Source of the DNA: Nonomuraea maritima
Lineage (GTDB): Bacteria; Actinomycetota; Actinomycetes; Streptosporangiales; Streptosporangiaceae
Assembly (NCBI RefSeq): GCF_900100395.1
Contig: NZ_FNFB01000014.1
Span: forward strand, 124,001-188,000
Length of the DNA: 64,000 nucleotides
Direction of reading: 5' to 3'
Below, one piece after another: positions 1 through 8,299 of the stretch; the first letter of the stretch is position 1; each line of letters opens with the position of its first letter. The position numbers and the translations under genes are program-made. The notes under the pieces are model-generated. The model saw nothing but the letters and a program-made list of their open reading frames with translations. It ran no database searches and was not told where the DNA came from.

Positions 1-711
1 TCCCACCGGAAGAGCCGCGCGGCGAGCAGCCCGCACCCGAGCGCGTAGACGGCCGGCACCGCGAGGTGCAGCGGCTGCGGCCAGTCGCCGCCCCAGCTCG
101 CCCGCAGCGCCTGCATGAAGGCCCCCACAGGCGTGTAGTCGCTCACCCGCAGGACGAACTCCGGCATCGTCTCCGCCGGCGTGAACACCCCGCCGAAGGC
201 GATGCCGAGGAAGAACAGCGAGACGCCGATCCCGGTCGCCACCCGCGTGCTCGGCGCGACGGCGGCCACCAGCATGCCGATCGCGAAGATCGCCAGGACG
301 CCCAGCGCGAACGTGGCCAGCGCCGCGACGACCAGCCCCGGCGGCTCGAACCCGAACGCCAGCACCCCCGCGACCACCGTGACCAGCGACGCCACCGCGC
401 AGAGCACCCCGACCGCGAGTTGCGCCAGCAGCAACCGCGACGGAGGGATCGGTGTGGTGGCCATGCGTCGAAGTATGCCCTTCTCCCGGTATCCCGCCAG
501 GGTCGTGGGCATGAGGTTGAGCCCGAGCTGGGCCAGGCCCAGGGTGATCGCCGCCGCCCGGGAAGTACGTCGCGATCGGGTCTGCCTCGATCGCGGGCTT
601 CAGGATCAGGGCGAACACCCCGACGATGCCCACGGGCAGCACGAGGGTCACGATGATCGAGGCGGGGTCGCGCAGGAACAATCTCAGCTCGTAGCGGGTG
701 AGCCTGGTCAT
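1..711 (-). pseudogene. ABC-2 type transporter permease, frameshifted and cut by the window edge
   Basis: Membrane subunit of an ABC-2 drug or lipid exporter, partner of the ATPase at 708-1613. The start ATG (709-711) overlaps the ATPase stop as ATGA, so the two are translationally coupled. The first 50 or so codons read as a normal N-terminus with a first membrane segment (LRDPASIIVTLVLPVGIVG). At about 557-562, in a CCCGGG run, the frame is lost. The typical continuation (AITLGLAQLGLNLMPTTLAG, then several membrane segments and FTPAETMPEFV) is found one base out of register and stays open to the window edge. One extra G would explain it. Either a recent null mutation or a sequencing/assembly indel; everything else looks intact. 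Confidence 0.75.
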
Positions 712-1613
712 GGCGTCCTCGTTCCGGTCAGGGCGACGTACGCGTCGTCCAGCGTGGGTCGGTCGGCTCTCAGGTCGGCGACCACGACGTGCCGCCCGGC
801 CAGCACGGAGGTCACGGCGTGCAGCAGGTCGCCCGCCCCCGTGACCTCCACCCGCGACCCGGTCACGGTGACGGAGGCGACCTCGTGGAGACCGCTGAGC
901 AGCTCCGCGTCGAACGGGTCCGACGTGCGGAACCGGATCCGCTGCGGCGGCACCGTACGCGCTGTCAGCCCCGCCGGGGTGTCCAGCGCGACGACCCGGC
1001 CGCCGTCGATGACCATGACGCGGTCGCAGAGGCGTTCTGCCTCCTCCATGAAGTGGGAGACCAGCACGACGGTCACGCCGCGTTCCTTGATGCGCTCGAC
1101 CAGGTCCCAGGTGTCCCGTCTGGCGTGCGGGTCCAGCCCGGTGGTGAGCTCGTCCAGCACGACCAGCTCGGGGCCGCCGACCAGGGAGAGCGCGATGAAC
1201 AGGCGCTGCTTCTGCCCGCCGGAGAGCTTGGCGAAGGGCCTGTCGCGAAGGTCGGCGAGCCCCCATTCGTCCAGCAGGGCCCGCGGGTCGAGGGGCGCCG
1301 GGTAGCAGGAGGCGTAGAGGTCGAGCGCCTCCCCCACCCGCAGCCGGTCGGGCAGGTGGCTCTCCTGGAGCTGCATCCCGACCCGCTGACGCAGCCCCGA
1401 ACCGACGGCGGCCGGGTCGGACCCCAGCACCCGGACGGTGCCCGAGTCGGGACTCCTGAGCCCCGACACGCACTCCACCGTGGTGGTCTTGCCGGCTCCG
1501 TTGGGACCGAGGACGCCGAAGACCTCGCCGCGTTCCACGGTGAACGACACACCGTCGACCGCCACGCGCTCGCCGTACCTCTTGTGCAGGTTACGTACTT
1601 CGATGACTGTCAT
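708..1613 (-). CDS. ABC transporter ATP-binding protein (ABC-2 drug exporter type)
   Basis: Cytoplasmic ATPase of 301 residues that would energise the ABC-2 permease encoded next (stop and start overlap by 4 bp). Walker A GPNGAGKT is at residues 36-43, the signature LSGGQKQR at 130-137 and Walker B LVVLDE at 150-155, followed by a D-loop (TTGLD) and an H-loop (VSHFMEEAE). The C-terminal 80 residues form the small accessory domain common in DrrA/CcmA-like ATPases of antibiotic exporters. The start is set at the ATG of MTVIEVRNLHKRYG; upstream in-frame codons lack family similarity. Substrate unknown. If the permease frameshift is real, this ATPase lacks its own partner. Confidence 0.92.
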   Translation of the reverse strand: MTVIEVRNLHKRYGERVAVDGVSFTVERGEVFGVLGPNGAGKTTTVECVSGLRSPDSGTVRVLGSDPAAVGSGLRQRVGMQLQESHLPDRLRVGEALDLYASCYPAPLDPRALLDEWGLADLRDRPFAKLSGGQKQRLFIALSLVGGPELVVLDELTTGLDPHARRDTWDLVERIKERGVTVVLVSHFMEEAERLCDRVMVIDGGRVVALDTPAGLTARTVPPQRIRFRTSDPFDAELLSGLHEVASVTVTGSRVEVTGAGDLLHAVTSVLAGRHVVVADLRADRPTLDDAYVALTGTRTP

Positions 1614-1730
1614 GGTGTCGAGGGTGCGGCAGCGGGGCCTCCCGCCGGATCGCCCGGGCGGGGGCTCGATCGGTGGATCCGCGGCATCAACCGATCGGTG
1701 GATGCCGGAGTGAGCTGGGATCATGGCGGG

Positions 1731-2672
1731 ATGACGAGAGTGCTGAGCCGTGGCGACCTCGAAGCCGTGCTCGACCCCTCCGCGTGCCTGGCGGCGCTGC
1801 GCGAGGGGTTCCTGGTGGCCGACTCCGCGACGGTGTCCGGGCAGCGGGTGCGTACCGACCTGCCGTTCCCCGGCACCGCGACGGCGCTGATCCCCGGCCT
1901 GCTGCCCGGCGTCGAGGCGTACACCGTGAAGGTGAACGCCAAGTTCCCGCACGCGCGGCCGGCCCTGCGCGGGGTGATCTGCCTCCACTCCGGCGCCGAC
2001 GGCGAGCTGCTGGCGCTGCTCGACTCGGCCACCGTGACCGCCTGGCGCACCGGCCTGGCCGCCGCGCTCGGCACCGACCTGCTGAGCCGTCCCGGCGCGG
2101 ACGCCGTGATCGGGGTGGTCGGCGCGGGCGCGCAGGCGGAGCTGATGGTGCGCGGCCTGCGGGCGCTCGGCCGGCGCGGCGAGCTCGTCGTGCACGACAC
2201 CGACCCCGACCGGGCCGCCGCCTTCGCCGACGACCACGGCGGGAAGGTCGCCGGGTCGGCCGCCGAGGTCGCGGCGGGCGCCGACGTCGTCCTGCTGGCG
2301 ACCTGGTCGCGGGCGGCGCTGCTGGGGCTGGCCGACGCCCGTCCAGGGCAGCACTTCACCACGCTCGGCGCCGACGAGCCGGGCAAGCAGGAGCTGGCCG
2401 CCGACCTGCTGCGCGCGGCGCTGCTGGTGGTCGACGACCGCGACCTCGCCGCCTGCATGGGCGCGCTCGCCGCCGCCGGGCTGCCGGCCTCCGCCGCCGA
2501 CGCCACGCTCGGCGAGCTGCTGCGCGGCGAGCACCCCGGCCGCGCGGGCGAGGCCGAGATCTCCGTGTACGCGCCCGTGGGGCTGCCCTGGCAGGACCTC
2601 GCCCTGGCCTGGGTCGCCTATCAGGAGGCCGAACGGCGCGGCGCGGGCGTCGGCGTGGATCTGCTCGCCTGA
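1731..2672 (+). CDS. Ornithine cyclodeaminase / mu-crystallin family protein
   Basis: A 313-residue NAD(P)-binding protein of the OCD/mu-crystallin family, whose members include ornithine cyclodeaminase, alanine dehydrogenase-like enzymes and ketimine reductases. Family marks visible are the substrate-side lysine segment YTVKVNAKFP (residues 64-73), the helix TVTAWRTGLAAALGTDLL, and the Rossmann motif GVVGAGAQAE (128-137). Length is typical (about 310-330). It stands divergent from the ABC ATPase, with start ATG preceded by a short leader, and converges on the FUSC gene with only 4 bp between stops. The actual substrate cannot be read from sequence; a dehydrogenase/reductase role on an amino or imino acid is most likely. 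Confidence 0.88.
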   Translation: MTRVLSRGDLEAVLDPSACLAALREGFLVADSATVSGQRVRTDLPFPGTATALIPGLLPGVEAYTVKVNAKFPHARPALRGVICLHSGADGELLALLDSATVTAWRTGLAAALGTDLLSRPGADAVIGVVGAGAQAELMVRGLRALGRRGELVVHDTDPDRAAAFADDHGGKVAGSAAEVAAGADVVLLATWSRAALLGLADARPGQHFTTLGADEPGKQELAADLLRAALLVVDDRDLAACMGALAAAGLPASAADATLGELLRGEHPGRAGEAEISVYAPVGLPWQDLALAWVAYQEAERRGAGVGVDLLA

Positions 2673-2676
2673 GCGG

Positions 2677-3867
2677 TCACAGGGCGGGGAAGGCGGCCTT
2701 GTGCGGGCCGGTGTCGGGGTTGAGCTCGTGGCGGATGCGGGCGCAGTCGTCGAGCAGCGCCCCGTGCAGCAGGCGCAGCTCGATCTGCCCGGTACGGGGG
2801 AGCAGCGCGGCCAGCTCCTCCTGGGTGCGTGCGCCGTCCCGCAGGGTGAGGCGCAGGTCGTCGAGGTCGGCCTTCGTCGCGCAGCCGTACTGGAGCAGGC
2901 TGAAGGAGCGGAAGGCGCGTGAGAGCACCGCGAGCTCGTCCGCCACGGGTTCCGGCAGGTTCGCGCCGTGCTCGCCGGGCAGGCCGCGTTCGCCGGCGAT
3001 CAGGTCGGCGAGGCTCCGCGCGAGGTGCCTGAGCTGGTTGCAGGCGTGGTCGAGGCAGGTGGCGGCCTCGGCCACCTGGTGCAACCGTCCCGCGTAGCGT
3101 CTGCGGTGCGGCGACAGGCGTAGGGAGTCGGCGGCCGTCTCTGCGGCCTCCTCGCTGTGCTCCAGCCGCCGCTCCAGGGCACGCGCCCGGAAGAGCCATC
3201 CGGCGGCCATCGCGCCGTCCCACCCGTCGCGCAGGCCGGTGGACATGTCCTGTGCGAGGTCGGCCAGCTCGTCGGACAGGTTGCCCAGCTCGTGGGCGGC
3301 CTTGTCGACGAACCGGGGCGGCAGGGCGAGCAGGTTCACCGCGATCCCGATGCCGACGCCGACGAGCACGTCCATGAGGCGTTCCAGCCCGTACGTGTGG
3401 CCCAGCGTGAACACCAGCAGGCCCGTCACCGGGACCTGCACGTTCTGCGGGGGCAGGTTGAGCAGGCGGGTCAGCACCAGACCCGCCGCCACCATCATGG
3501 CCAGCGTCAGCGCGTTGGAGCCGAGCAGCCAGATCAGCACGGTGGCGGCCCCCACGCCCACGACCACGGCCCCGATCTGCTGGGCTCCCCGTACGAGGCT
3601 GCCGTAGGCGGTCACCGACATGGTCAGCAGCACGCCGATCGGCGCGAGCACCGGCAGCGGGACCCTGAGCACGTACGCGGCCAGCCACCAGGCCAGCAGG
3701 CACGCCCCCGTCATCTTGATCGTCTGGGTGAACGCCTCGCGCTCCGTGCGCAGCCAGCGTTCGAGGCCCAGGGTGCGCATGCGCCGCAGCGTCGCCTTCG
3801 TGCCGGACGCCACGCGTTCGAGCGGCGGTGCGGCGGCATGGCGCGCCTGGTTGTTATCCGAATCCAC
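2677..3867 (-). CDS. FUSC family integral membrane protein (putative aromatic acid exporter)
   Basis: About 396 residues. A block of N-terminal hydrophobic segments (from GACLLAWWLAAYVLRV to LVGVGIGIAVNLLALP, roughly residues 50-180) is followed by a long soluble alpha-helical C-terminal half rich in Glu/Arg/Leu. This half-membrane, half-cytoplasmic architecture is that of the FUSC/aromatic acid exporter-like proteins (AaeB and YhfK relatives). The start GTG at 3865-3867 is chosen because AGGGGA lies about 8 nt upstream. Earlier in-frame codons have no binding site. Divergent from the hydrolase at 3973. Export of small organic acids is inferred only from family. Confidence 0.82.
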   Translation of the reverse strand: MDSDNNQARHAAAPPLERVASGTKATLRRMRTLGLERWLRTEREAFTQTIKMTGACLLAWWLAAYVLRVPLPVLAPIGVLLTMSVTAYGSLVRGAQQIGAVVVGVGAATVLIWLLGSNALTLAMMVAAGLVLTRLLNLPPQNVQVPVTGLLVFTLGHTYGLERLMDVLVGVGIGIAVNLLALPPRFVDKAAHELGNLSDELADLAQDMSTGLRDGWDGAMAAGWLFRARALERRLEHSEEAAETAADSLRLSPHRRRYAGRLHQVAEAATCLDHACNQLRHLARSLADLIAGERGLPGEHGANLPEPVADELAVLSRAFRSFSLLQYGCATKADLDDLRLTLRDGARTQEELAALLPRTGQIELRLLHGALLDDCARIRHELNPDTGPHKAAFPAL

Positions 3868-3972
3868 CGTTTTCCCCTGGAAAGACCTGTTCGTCCTTTT
3901 GGCATGCCCACCTTCGCGCCGGATAGAGCTGCTCGTCCCGGGTAGCGGCGGCTCAGGACGGGAGGTGCGGTG

Positions 3973-4566
3973 ATGTCCGGTGACCTGGTCGTTCCCGACG
4001 GGGCCGTCGGGGTGGTGCTGTTCGCGCACGGCAGCGGCAGCGGCCGGCTCAGCCCGCGCAACCGCTACGTGGCGGGGGCGCTCAACGAGGCGAAACACGC
4101 GACGCTGCTGTTCGATCTGCTGACGCCCGGCGAGGAGGCCGACCGGGCGAACGTCTTCGACATCGAGCTGCTGTCGGAACGGCTGCTGGAGCGTACCGAG
4201 TGGGTACGGGAGCAGCCCGCCACGAAAGGGCTGCCGATCGGCTACTTCGGCGCCAGCACCGGGGCGGCGGCGGCGCTGTGGGCGGCGGCCGAGCCGCACA
4301 ACGAGATCGCCGCGATCGTGTCGCGCGGTGGGCGTCCCGACCTGGCCGGGCCCCGGCTGGCCCTGGTGCGCGCCCCGACCCTGCTCATCGTGGGCGGTCG
4401 CGACCCGCTGGTGCTGAGACTGAACGAGGAGGCCGGACTGCGGCTGCGCACCGAGTGCCGGCTCACCGTCGTCCCCGGCGCCACCCACCTGTTCGAGGAA
4501 CCCGGCGCCCTGGAGTCCGTGGCCGACCACGCCCGCACCTGGTTCACCACCCACTTCACCCCCTGA
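3973..4566 (+). CDS. Alpha/beta hydrolase, dienelactone-hydrolase-like
   Basis: A compact 197-residue alpha/beta hydrolase. The oxyanion region VVLFAHGSGSGRLSPRN (residues 14-30) and nucleophile elbow GASTG (93-97, Ser95) are clear. The acid is probably the Asp in VGGRDPLV and the base the His in GATHLFEEPG. This short form with HGSGSG is usually annotated dienelactone hydrolase-like or a phosphoribosyl-transferase-fused hydrolase; here no fused domain is present. ATG 3973 is preferred over GTG 3970 because GGGAGG then has normal 7-nt spacing. Substrate unknown. Confidence 0.85.
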   Translation: MSGDLVVPDGAVGVVLFAHGSGSGRLSPRNRYVAGALNEAKHATLLFDLLTPGEEADRANVFDIELLSERLLERTEWVREQPATKGLPIGYFGASTGAAAALWAAAEPHNEIAAIVSRGGRPDLAGPRLALVRAPTLLIVGGRDPLVLRLNEEAGLRLRTECRLTVVPGATHLFEEPGALESVADHARTWFTTHFTP

Positions 4567-4598
4567 CCCGCACACAGCAACGGCGGCGAGACCGACCG

Positions 4599-5294
4599 TC
4601 ACACGGCGACGGTGGCGAGGATGCGGCCGTCCATGGTCTGGATGGTGAAGTGGTTGAGGTCGTCCTGGGTGAGGCTGGTGGCGCCGTGCAGGAGGAGCGG
4701 GTCGGGGGCGCCGGGGACGCCGTACCCCTTGTCGGGGACGCCCCAACTCGCCACGACCTCCGAGCGGCCGTCGTCGCCCACGGCCATCAGACGGCACTGC
4801 AGCGGCCCCTTGACGCCCCTGAGCTCCAGCGCCACGTGCGTGCCCCAGCCCTTGTCCTCCAGACCGACCCGACCGCTCACCCCGGTGGACGGGTCGGAGA
4901 CGTCATAGGTGCGCCCGGTCAGCAGCAGGGCGGCGGCGGGGCTGTGGACGCTGTCGGGGTTCGGCCCCCGGGTCAGCGAACTGGCCGCGAGGAAGACGCC
5001 GGCCGCCACGACCAGGCACGCGGCGGCGGTCATGACCGCGCGGTGCAGCCCCCGGCGCCGGCGCTCGGCGGCGGCCCTGCGGACGAGGAGCGACTCCACC
5101 TCGGGGTCCTGCGGGTGGGGCAGGAGGTCGTCGGGATGCACGCCCCTCATCAGATCGCCCATCGCGGCGAACGAGCCCACCTCACCCGCGCAGGCGGCGC
5201 AGCCCTCCAGATGGCGCTCGAACGCGGCACGATCGTCCGCCCCGAGCAGGCCGAGCGCGTAAGCGGCCACGTCCTCGTGATGGACCTCCGTCAT
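4599..5294 (-). CDS. Anti-sigma factor with zinc-binding N-terminus (RskA/RsiX-like)
   Basis: A 231-residue single-pass membrane regulator expected to hold the ECF sigma factor encoded immediately upstream (gap 37 bp). The N-terminus has the zinc-associated anti-sigma motif: His within ERHLEGCAACAGE (H-x3-C-x2-C, about residues 28-35). A basic stretch RRRRG precedes one membrane helix (VMTAAACLVVAAGVFLAASS, about 85-105). The rest is an extracytoplasmic domain ending with a beta-rich segment (RILATVAV), as in anti-sigma-K type proteins. Release of sigma would follow an extracytoplasmic signal and membrane proteolysis, by analogy with the family; the signal is unknown. Confidence 0.9.
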   Translation of the reverse strand: MTEVHHEDVAAYALGLLGADDRAAFERHLEGCAACAGEVGSFAAMGDLMRGVHPDDLLPHPQDPEVESLLVRRAAAERRRRGLHRAVMTAAACLVVAAGVFLAASSLTRGPNPDSVHSPAAALLLTGRTYDVSDPSTGVSGRVGLEDKGWGTHVALELRGVKGPLQCRLMAVGDDGRSEVVASWGVPDKGYGVPGAPDPLLLHGATSLTQDDLNHFTIQTMDGRILATVAV

Positions 5295-5331
5295 CGCGGC
5301 GTCACCCCCACCTCATCGTGACGCGCCTCGG

Positions 5332-5856
5332 TCACGGGAGCGTCACCCCCCTTTCCTCCAGCGCCACGCGCAGCGCGCGCATGGCGTAGTACACGCGGGA
5401 CTTCACCGTGCCGACCGGCACCCCGATGGTCTCGGCCGCCTCCTGCAACGTCCTGTCCAGCAGGAACGTCTCGGTGAGCACCTGGCGGTGCGCGGGCGAG
5501 AGCGACATCATCGCATCGGTCACGACGATCTCCCGAAGTAATCGCTCGTCCTCGGCCGCCACGGGTGCGGCCCGGTCGCCCGCGTCCTCGACCGTGTCGA
5601 GCGGACGGGTCCCCGCGCGGCGGCGGTCGTCGATGACGACGCGGCGGGCGACGGTGGCGAGCCACGGCATGAGCGAGCCGGAGTCGGTGCGCAGCTCGGG
5701 AAGGTTGCGCCAGGCGCGTACCAGGGTCTCCTGGACGACGTCCTCGGCCCAGCGCCGGTCGCCGCCGGTGAGCCGGACGGCGAAGGCCATCAAGGGGGCG
5801 CCGTACTGGCGGTAGAGGGCCCGGACCATGGCCTCGTCGGTTACGCGGTGATTCAC
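5332..5856 (-). CDS. ECF RNA polymerase sigma factor (SigL-like)
   Basis: About 174 residues. Region 2 is seen in VRALYRQYGAPLMAFAVRL and WAEDVVQETLVRAWRNL, including the DxVQETL helix that binds core polymerase. Region 4 contains LSPAHRQVLTETFLLDRTLQ and the helix-turn-helix IGVPVGTVKSRVYYAMRAL. GTG at 5854-5856 is preferred because GAGGAG lies about 10 nt before it. The upstream ATG at 5881-5883 has no binding site and would add nine untypical residues. Cotranscribed with the anti-sigma gene that follows. Such pairs usually autoregulate; the leader 5857-6055 shared with the divergent gene at 6056 is the likely promoter region. Confidence 0.9.
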   Translation of the reverse strand: MNHRVTDEAMVRALYRQYGAPLMAFAVRLTGGDRRWAEDVVQETLVRAWRNLPELRTDSGSLMPWLATVARRVVIDDRRRAGTRPLDTVEDAGDRAAPVAAEDERLLREIVVTDAMMSLSPAHRQVLTETFLLDRTLQEAAETIGVPVGTVKSRVYYAMRALRVALEERGVTLP

Positions 5857-6055
5857 CAAAGGGCGGCTCCTCGCGCTGCGCATCTCACGAATAAGCCCAG
5901 TATGGGATTCAGATGCGGGAATGCCACTGTAACCAGGGAAAGCAGCCCGGTCAGGCTTTTCGCCACTCCCGGCAGCCGGCCATAAACAACGGGTCGCCCC
6001 GGCCGGCACTTGACCTTGACGCGACGTCAACGTTTCTCATGGAGTCCTTGATCCC

Positions 6056-6682
6056 ATGACGAGAGGAACGCCGGTGATCGGAGCCGCGTGGCGCGTCCTG
6101 ATGTTCGAACTGGCGGGGCTCGCGAGCGTCGGGCTGTGGATCGTCCGGCGCCGGCACGGCATCCCGGACGGCGCGACCGCCGTGACGTACGCCAAGGAGC
6201 AGGCGTTCCCGATGGGGCTCATGCTGTTCGCCATGGCGGTCGAGACGGTCGTCGTCGACCTGCTGCTGGTCTCGATCGGCGCCCCCGACTGGCTGCGCTA
6301 CGGCGTGCTGCTCCTCGACGCGTACGGCCTGCTGTGGGGTCTCGCGACCGCGGCGGCCTGCGCGACACGTCCCCATGTGGTCACCCCCACCGAGCTGCGC
6401 ATCAGGTACGGCGCCTACCTCGACGCGCGTGTCCCCCGCGACCGCGTCGCCTCCGTACGGGCCGGTCGCACCTACAACGAGAGCGGGATGGTCACGGTCA
6501 AGGACGGGCGGCTGACCGTGGCGGTCTCCTCGCAGACGAACGTCACGGTGGAGCTGACCGGGCCCGTCACCGTCACGCGTCCGCTCGGCGGCCGGGCCGA
6601 GATCACCTCGGTCCGCTTCTTCGCCGACGACCCGCAGCAGGCGGTCGCGGCGCTGCGCGCCGAGGTGACCCCGCTCCCGTGA
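6056..6682 (+). CDS. Hypothetical membrane protein with C-terminal soluble domain
   Basis: A 208-residue protein I cannot assign to a named family. Three likely membrane segments are visible: WRVLMFELAGLASVGLWIV, FPMGLMLFAMAVETVVVDLL and LLLDAYGLLWGLATAAACA (within residues 12-105). The remaining 100 residues are hydrophilic and beta-rich (LRIRYGAYLDARVPRDRVAS, then VTVKDGRLTVAVSS), resembling a PH-like/YdbT-type domain that follows membrane helices in some actinobacterial proteins. That comparison is weak. ATG 6056 follows a GGAG at long spacing. It is divergent from the sigma/anti-sigma pair and could be one of its targets, an inference from position only. Confidence 0.7.
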   Translation: MTRGTPVIGAAWRVLMFELAGLASVGLWIVRRRHGIPDGATAVTYAKEQAFPMGLMLFAMAVETVVVDLLLVSIGAPDWLRYGVLLLDAYGLLWGLATAAACATRPHVVTPTELRIRYGAYLDARVPRDRVASVRAGRTYNESGMVTVKDGRLTVAVSSQTNVTVELTGPVTVTRPLGGRAEITSVRFFADDPQQAVAALRAEVTPLP

Positions 6683-6724
6683 CGGACCTCAGCCGCTTCC
6701 AAGGCCTCAGCCGCCTTCCTGACC

Positions 6725-8221
6725 TCAGCCCTTGACCGCCTCGGCCGCCGGGTCGGGGGCGGTCCGCCGGGGGATGGAGCGCAGGCTGAAGGCGAGGCGG
6801 GCGGTGGCGTCGGCGATGGCGTCGGCGTTCACGTCGAGCGCCGTGGCGTTGTAGTTGGAGATCGTGTCGCACGCCAGGTGGTAGCAGTCGTCGTACGCCG
6901 CCCCGGCGGTCCCCCCGAACAGCTGGGCCTCCTGCGGCGTCTTGACGCCCTCCGCGCCCGTGAAGATGCCGCCCGCCGGGATGCCGGCCTTGACGAACGG
7001 GCCGTAGTCGGAGCGTCCGTCGAAGTCGGCGCCGACGGTGGCCAGGCCGCGCGAGCGGAAGAACGCTGTCAGCAGCTTCTCGATCCGGCCGGAGCCGGGC
7101 GGCCCGGCGGCCGAGCCGACGCCGTCGGAGTCGTCGCCGTCGTACACCTTGTAGGCGTAGTTCGGCGAGGCCACCATGTCGAAGTTCAGGTACGCCCGCA
7201 CCCGGTCGCGGTCAGCGGGCGACAGCGCGGCGACGTACTGCTCCGAGCCGAGCAGGCCGGCCTCCTCCGCGGCCCAGAAGGCGAACCGGACCTTGTTCTT
7301 GACCGGGAACTTCGCCATCTCCTCGGCCACCTGGAGTACGGCCGCGCTGCCCGAGCCGTTGTCGTTGATGCCTGGCCCGGCGGGCACGCTGTCGAGGTGG
7401 GCGCCGACCATGACGACGTCGTCCGGGTCGCCGGCGCTGGTCTCGGCGAGCACGTTGTGGTTGGTGCCGAGCACGAGGTCGGCGTCGACCCTGAGCCGTA
7501 CGGTGGTGCCGGGCGTGGCGGCGAGCTGCTGTCCGACGGCGAAGTCGGCGTACACCATCGGGATGCCGGCCCGCCAGTCGCCGATGTTCACCGGCTCCGA
7601 GTCCGTACGTCCCGGCTGGCCCTCGTTGAAGATGATCACGCCGGACGCCCCGGCGGCTGCCGCGTTGCCGACCTTCCGTACGAACGGGCAGGTGCCGCGC
7701 TGGACGAGCGCGATGCGGCCGGCCACGAACCCCTCGAAGTCGGCCGCCTCGCAGCCGCTGGTGGACGACGGCGTCGCGGACGGCGGCAGCGTCAGGTCGA
7801 CGGCCTGGACCTGCTCCGTCACGTCACCGGCCGGTGAGGGCCGGAACGTGTGGAACTCCTGGTCGGGCGTGAAGGTCTTCTGCGTGGGCGCGGTCGACTC
7901 CAGGGTCGGCGGGGTGGTCTCCGTCCAGCCGCGGATGAAAGTGATCGGCTGCAGCGTGACGTCGTACCCGGCCTGGCGCAGCTTGCCCGCCACGTAGTCG
8001 CGGGAGGCGTCGTAGCCGGGCGTCCCGGCGGCGCGGTTGCCCCCGTTCGCGTCGGCGATCGCCTGGAAGGCCCGCAGGTGCTCGGCGACGTCCGCGCCTT
8101 TGACCCTCTTCACGAGCCGCTCGGCGTAGACGTCGTCGAGCCCGCGCGCGTGCGCGGGCGTGGGCGTGGTCGGTGCGAACGGCAGGATGAGCGTGACGAG
8201 GACAGCCACGAGACTGCGCAT
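6725..8221 (-). CDS. Secreted M28 family metallopeptidase (aminopeptidase) with PA domain
   Basis: A 498-residue exported zinc aminopeptidase related to the Streptomyces griseus enzyme. The signal peptide is residues 1-25 (MRSLVAVLVTLILPF, cleavage after PAHA). A PA insert spans roughly 135-235 (RIALVQRGTCPFVRKVGNA). Zinc and catalytic residues of M28 are present: His275 in GAHLDSV, Asp287 in NDNGSG, the Glu pair 319/320 in WAAEEAG, Asp348 in LNFDMV, and the late His in CYHLACD. The start follows GGGGGGA at about 5 nt. Released N-terminal amino acids would feed nutrient uptake. Monocistronic by context. Confidence 0.94.
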   Translation of the reverse strand: MRSLVAVLVTLILPFAPTTPTPAHARGLDDVYAERLVKRVKGADVAEHLRAFQAIADANGGNRAAGTPGYDASRDYVAGKLRQAGYDVTLQPITFIRGWTETTPPTLESTAPTQKTFTPDQEFHTFRPSPAGDVTEQVQAVDLTLPPSATPSSTSGCEAADFEGFVAGRIALVQRGTCPFVRKVGNAAAAGASGVIIFNEGQPGRTDSEPVNIGDWRAGIPMVYADFAVGQQLAATPGTTVRLRVDADLVLGTNHNVLAETSAGDPDDVVMVGAHLDSVPAGPGINDNGSGSAAVLQVAEEMAKFPVKNKVRFAFWAAEEAGLLGSEQYVAALSPADRDRVRAYLNFDMVASPNYAYKVYDGDDSDGVGSAAGPPGSGRIEKLLTAFFRSRGLATVGADFDGRSDYGPFVKAGIPAGGIFTGAEGVKTPQEAQLFGGTAGAAYDDCYHLACDTISNYNATALDVNADAIADATARLAFSLRSIPRRTAPDPAAEAVKG

Positions 8222-8299
8222 AAAGGTCCCCCCGGTGGACAAACGGCTATGCGCCACATTCCCCCGGGCAGCCATCAACAGCTCTTGTCGTGGCAAAAC

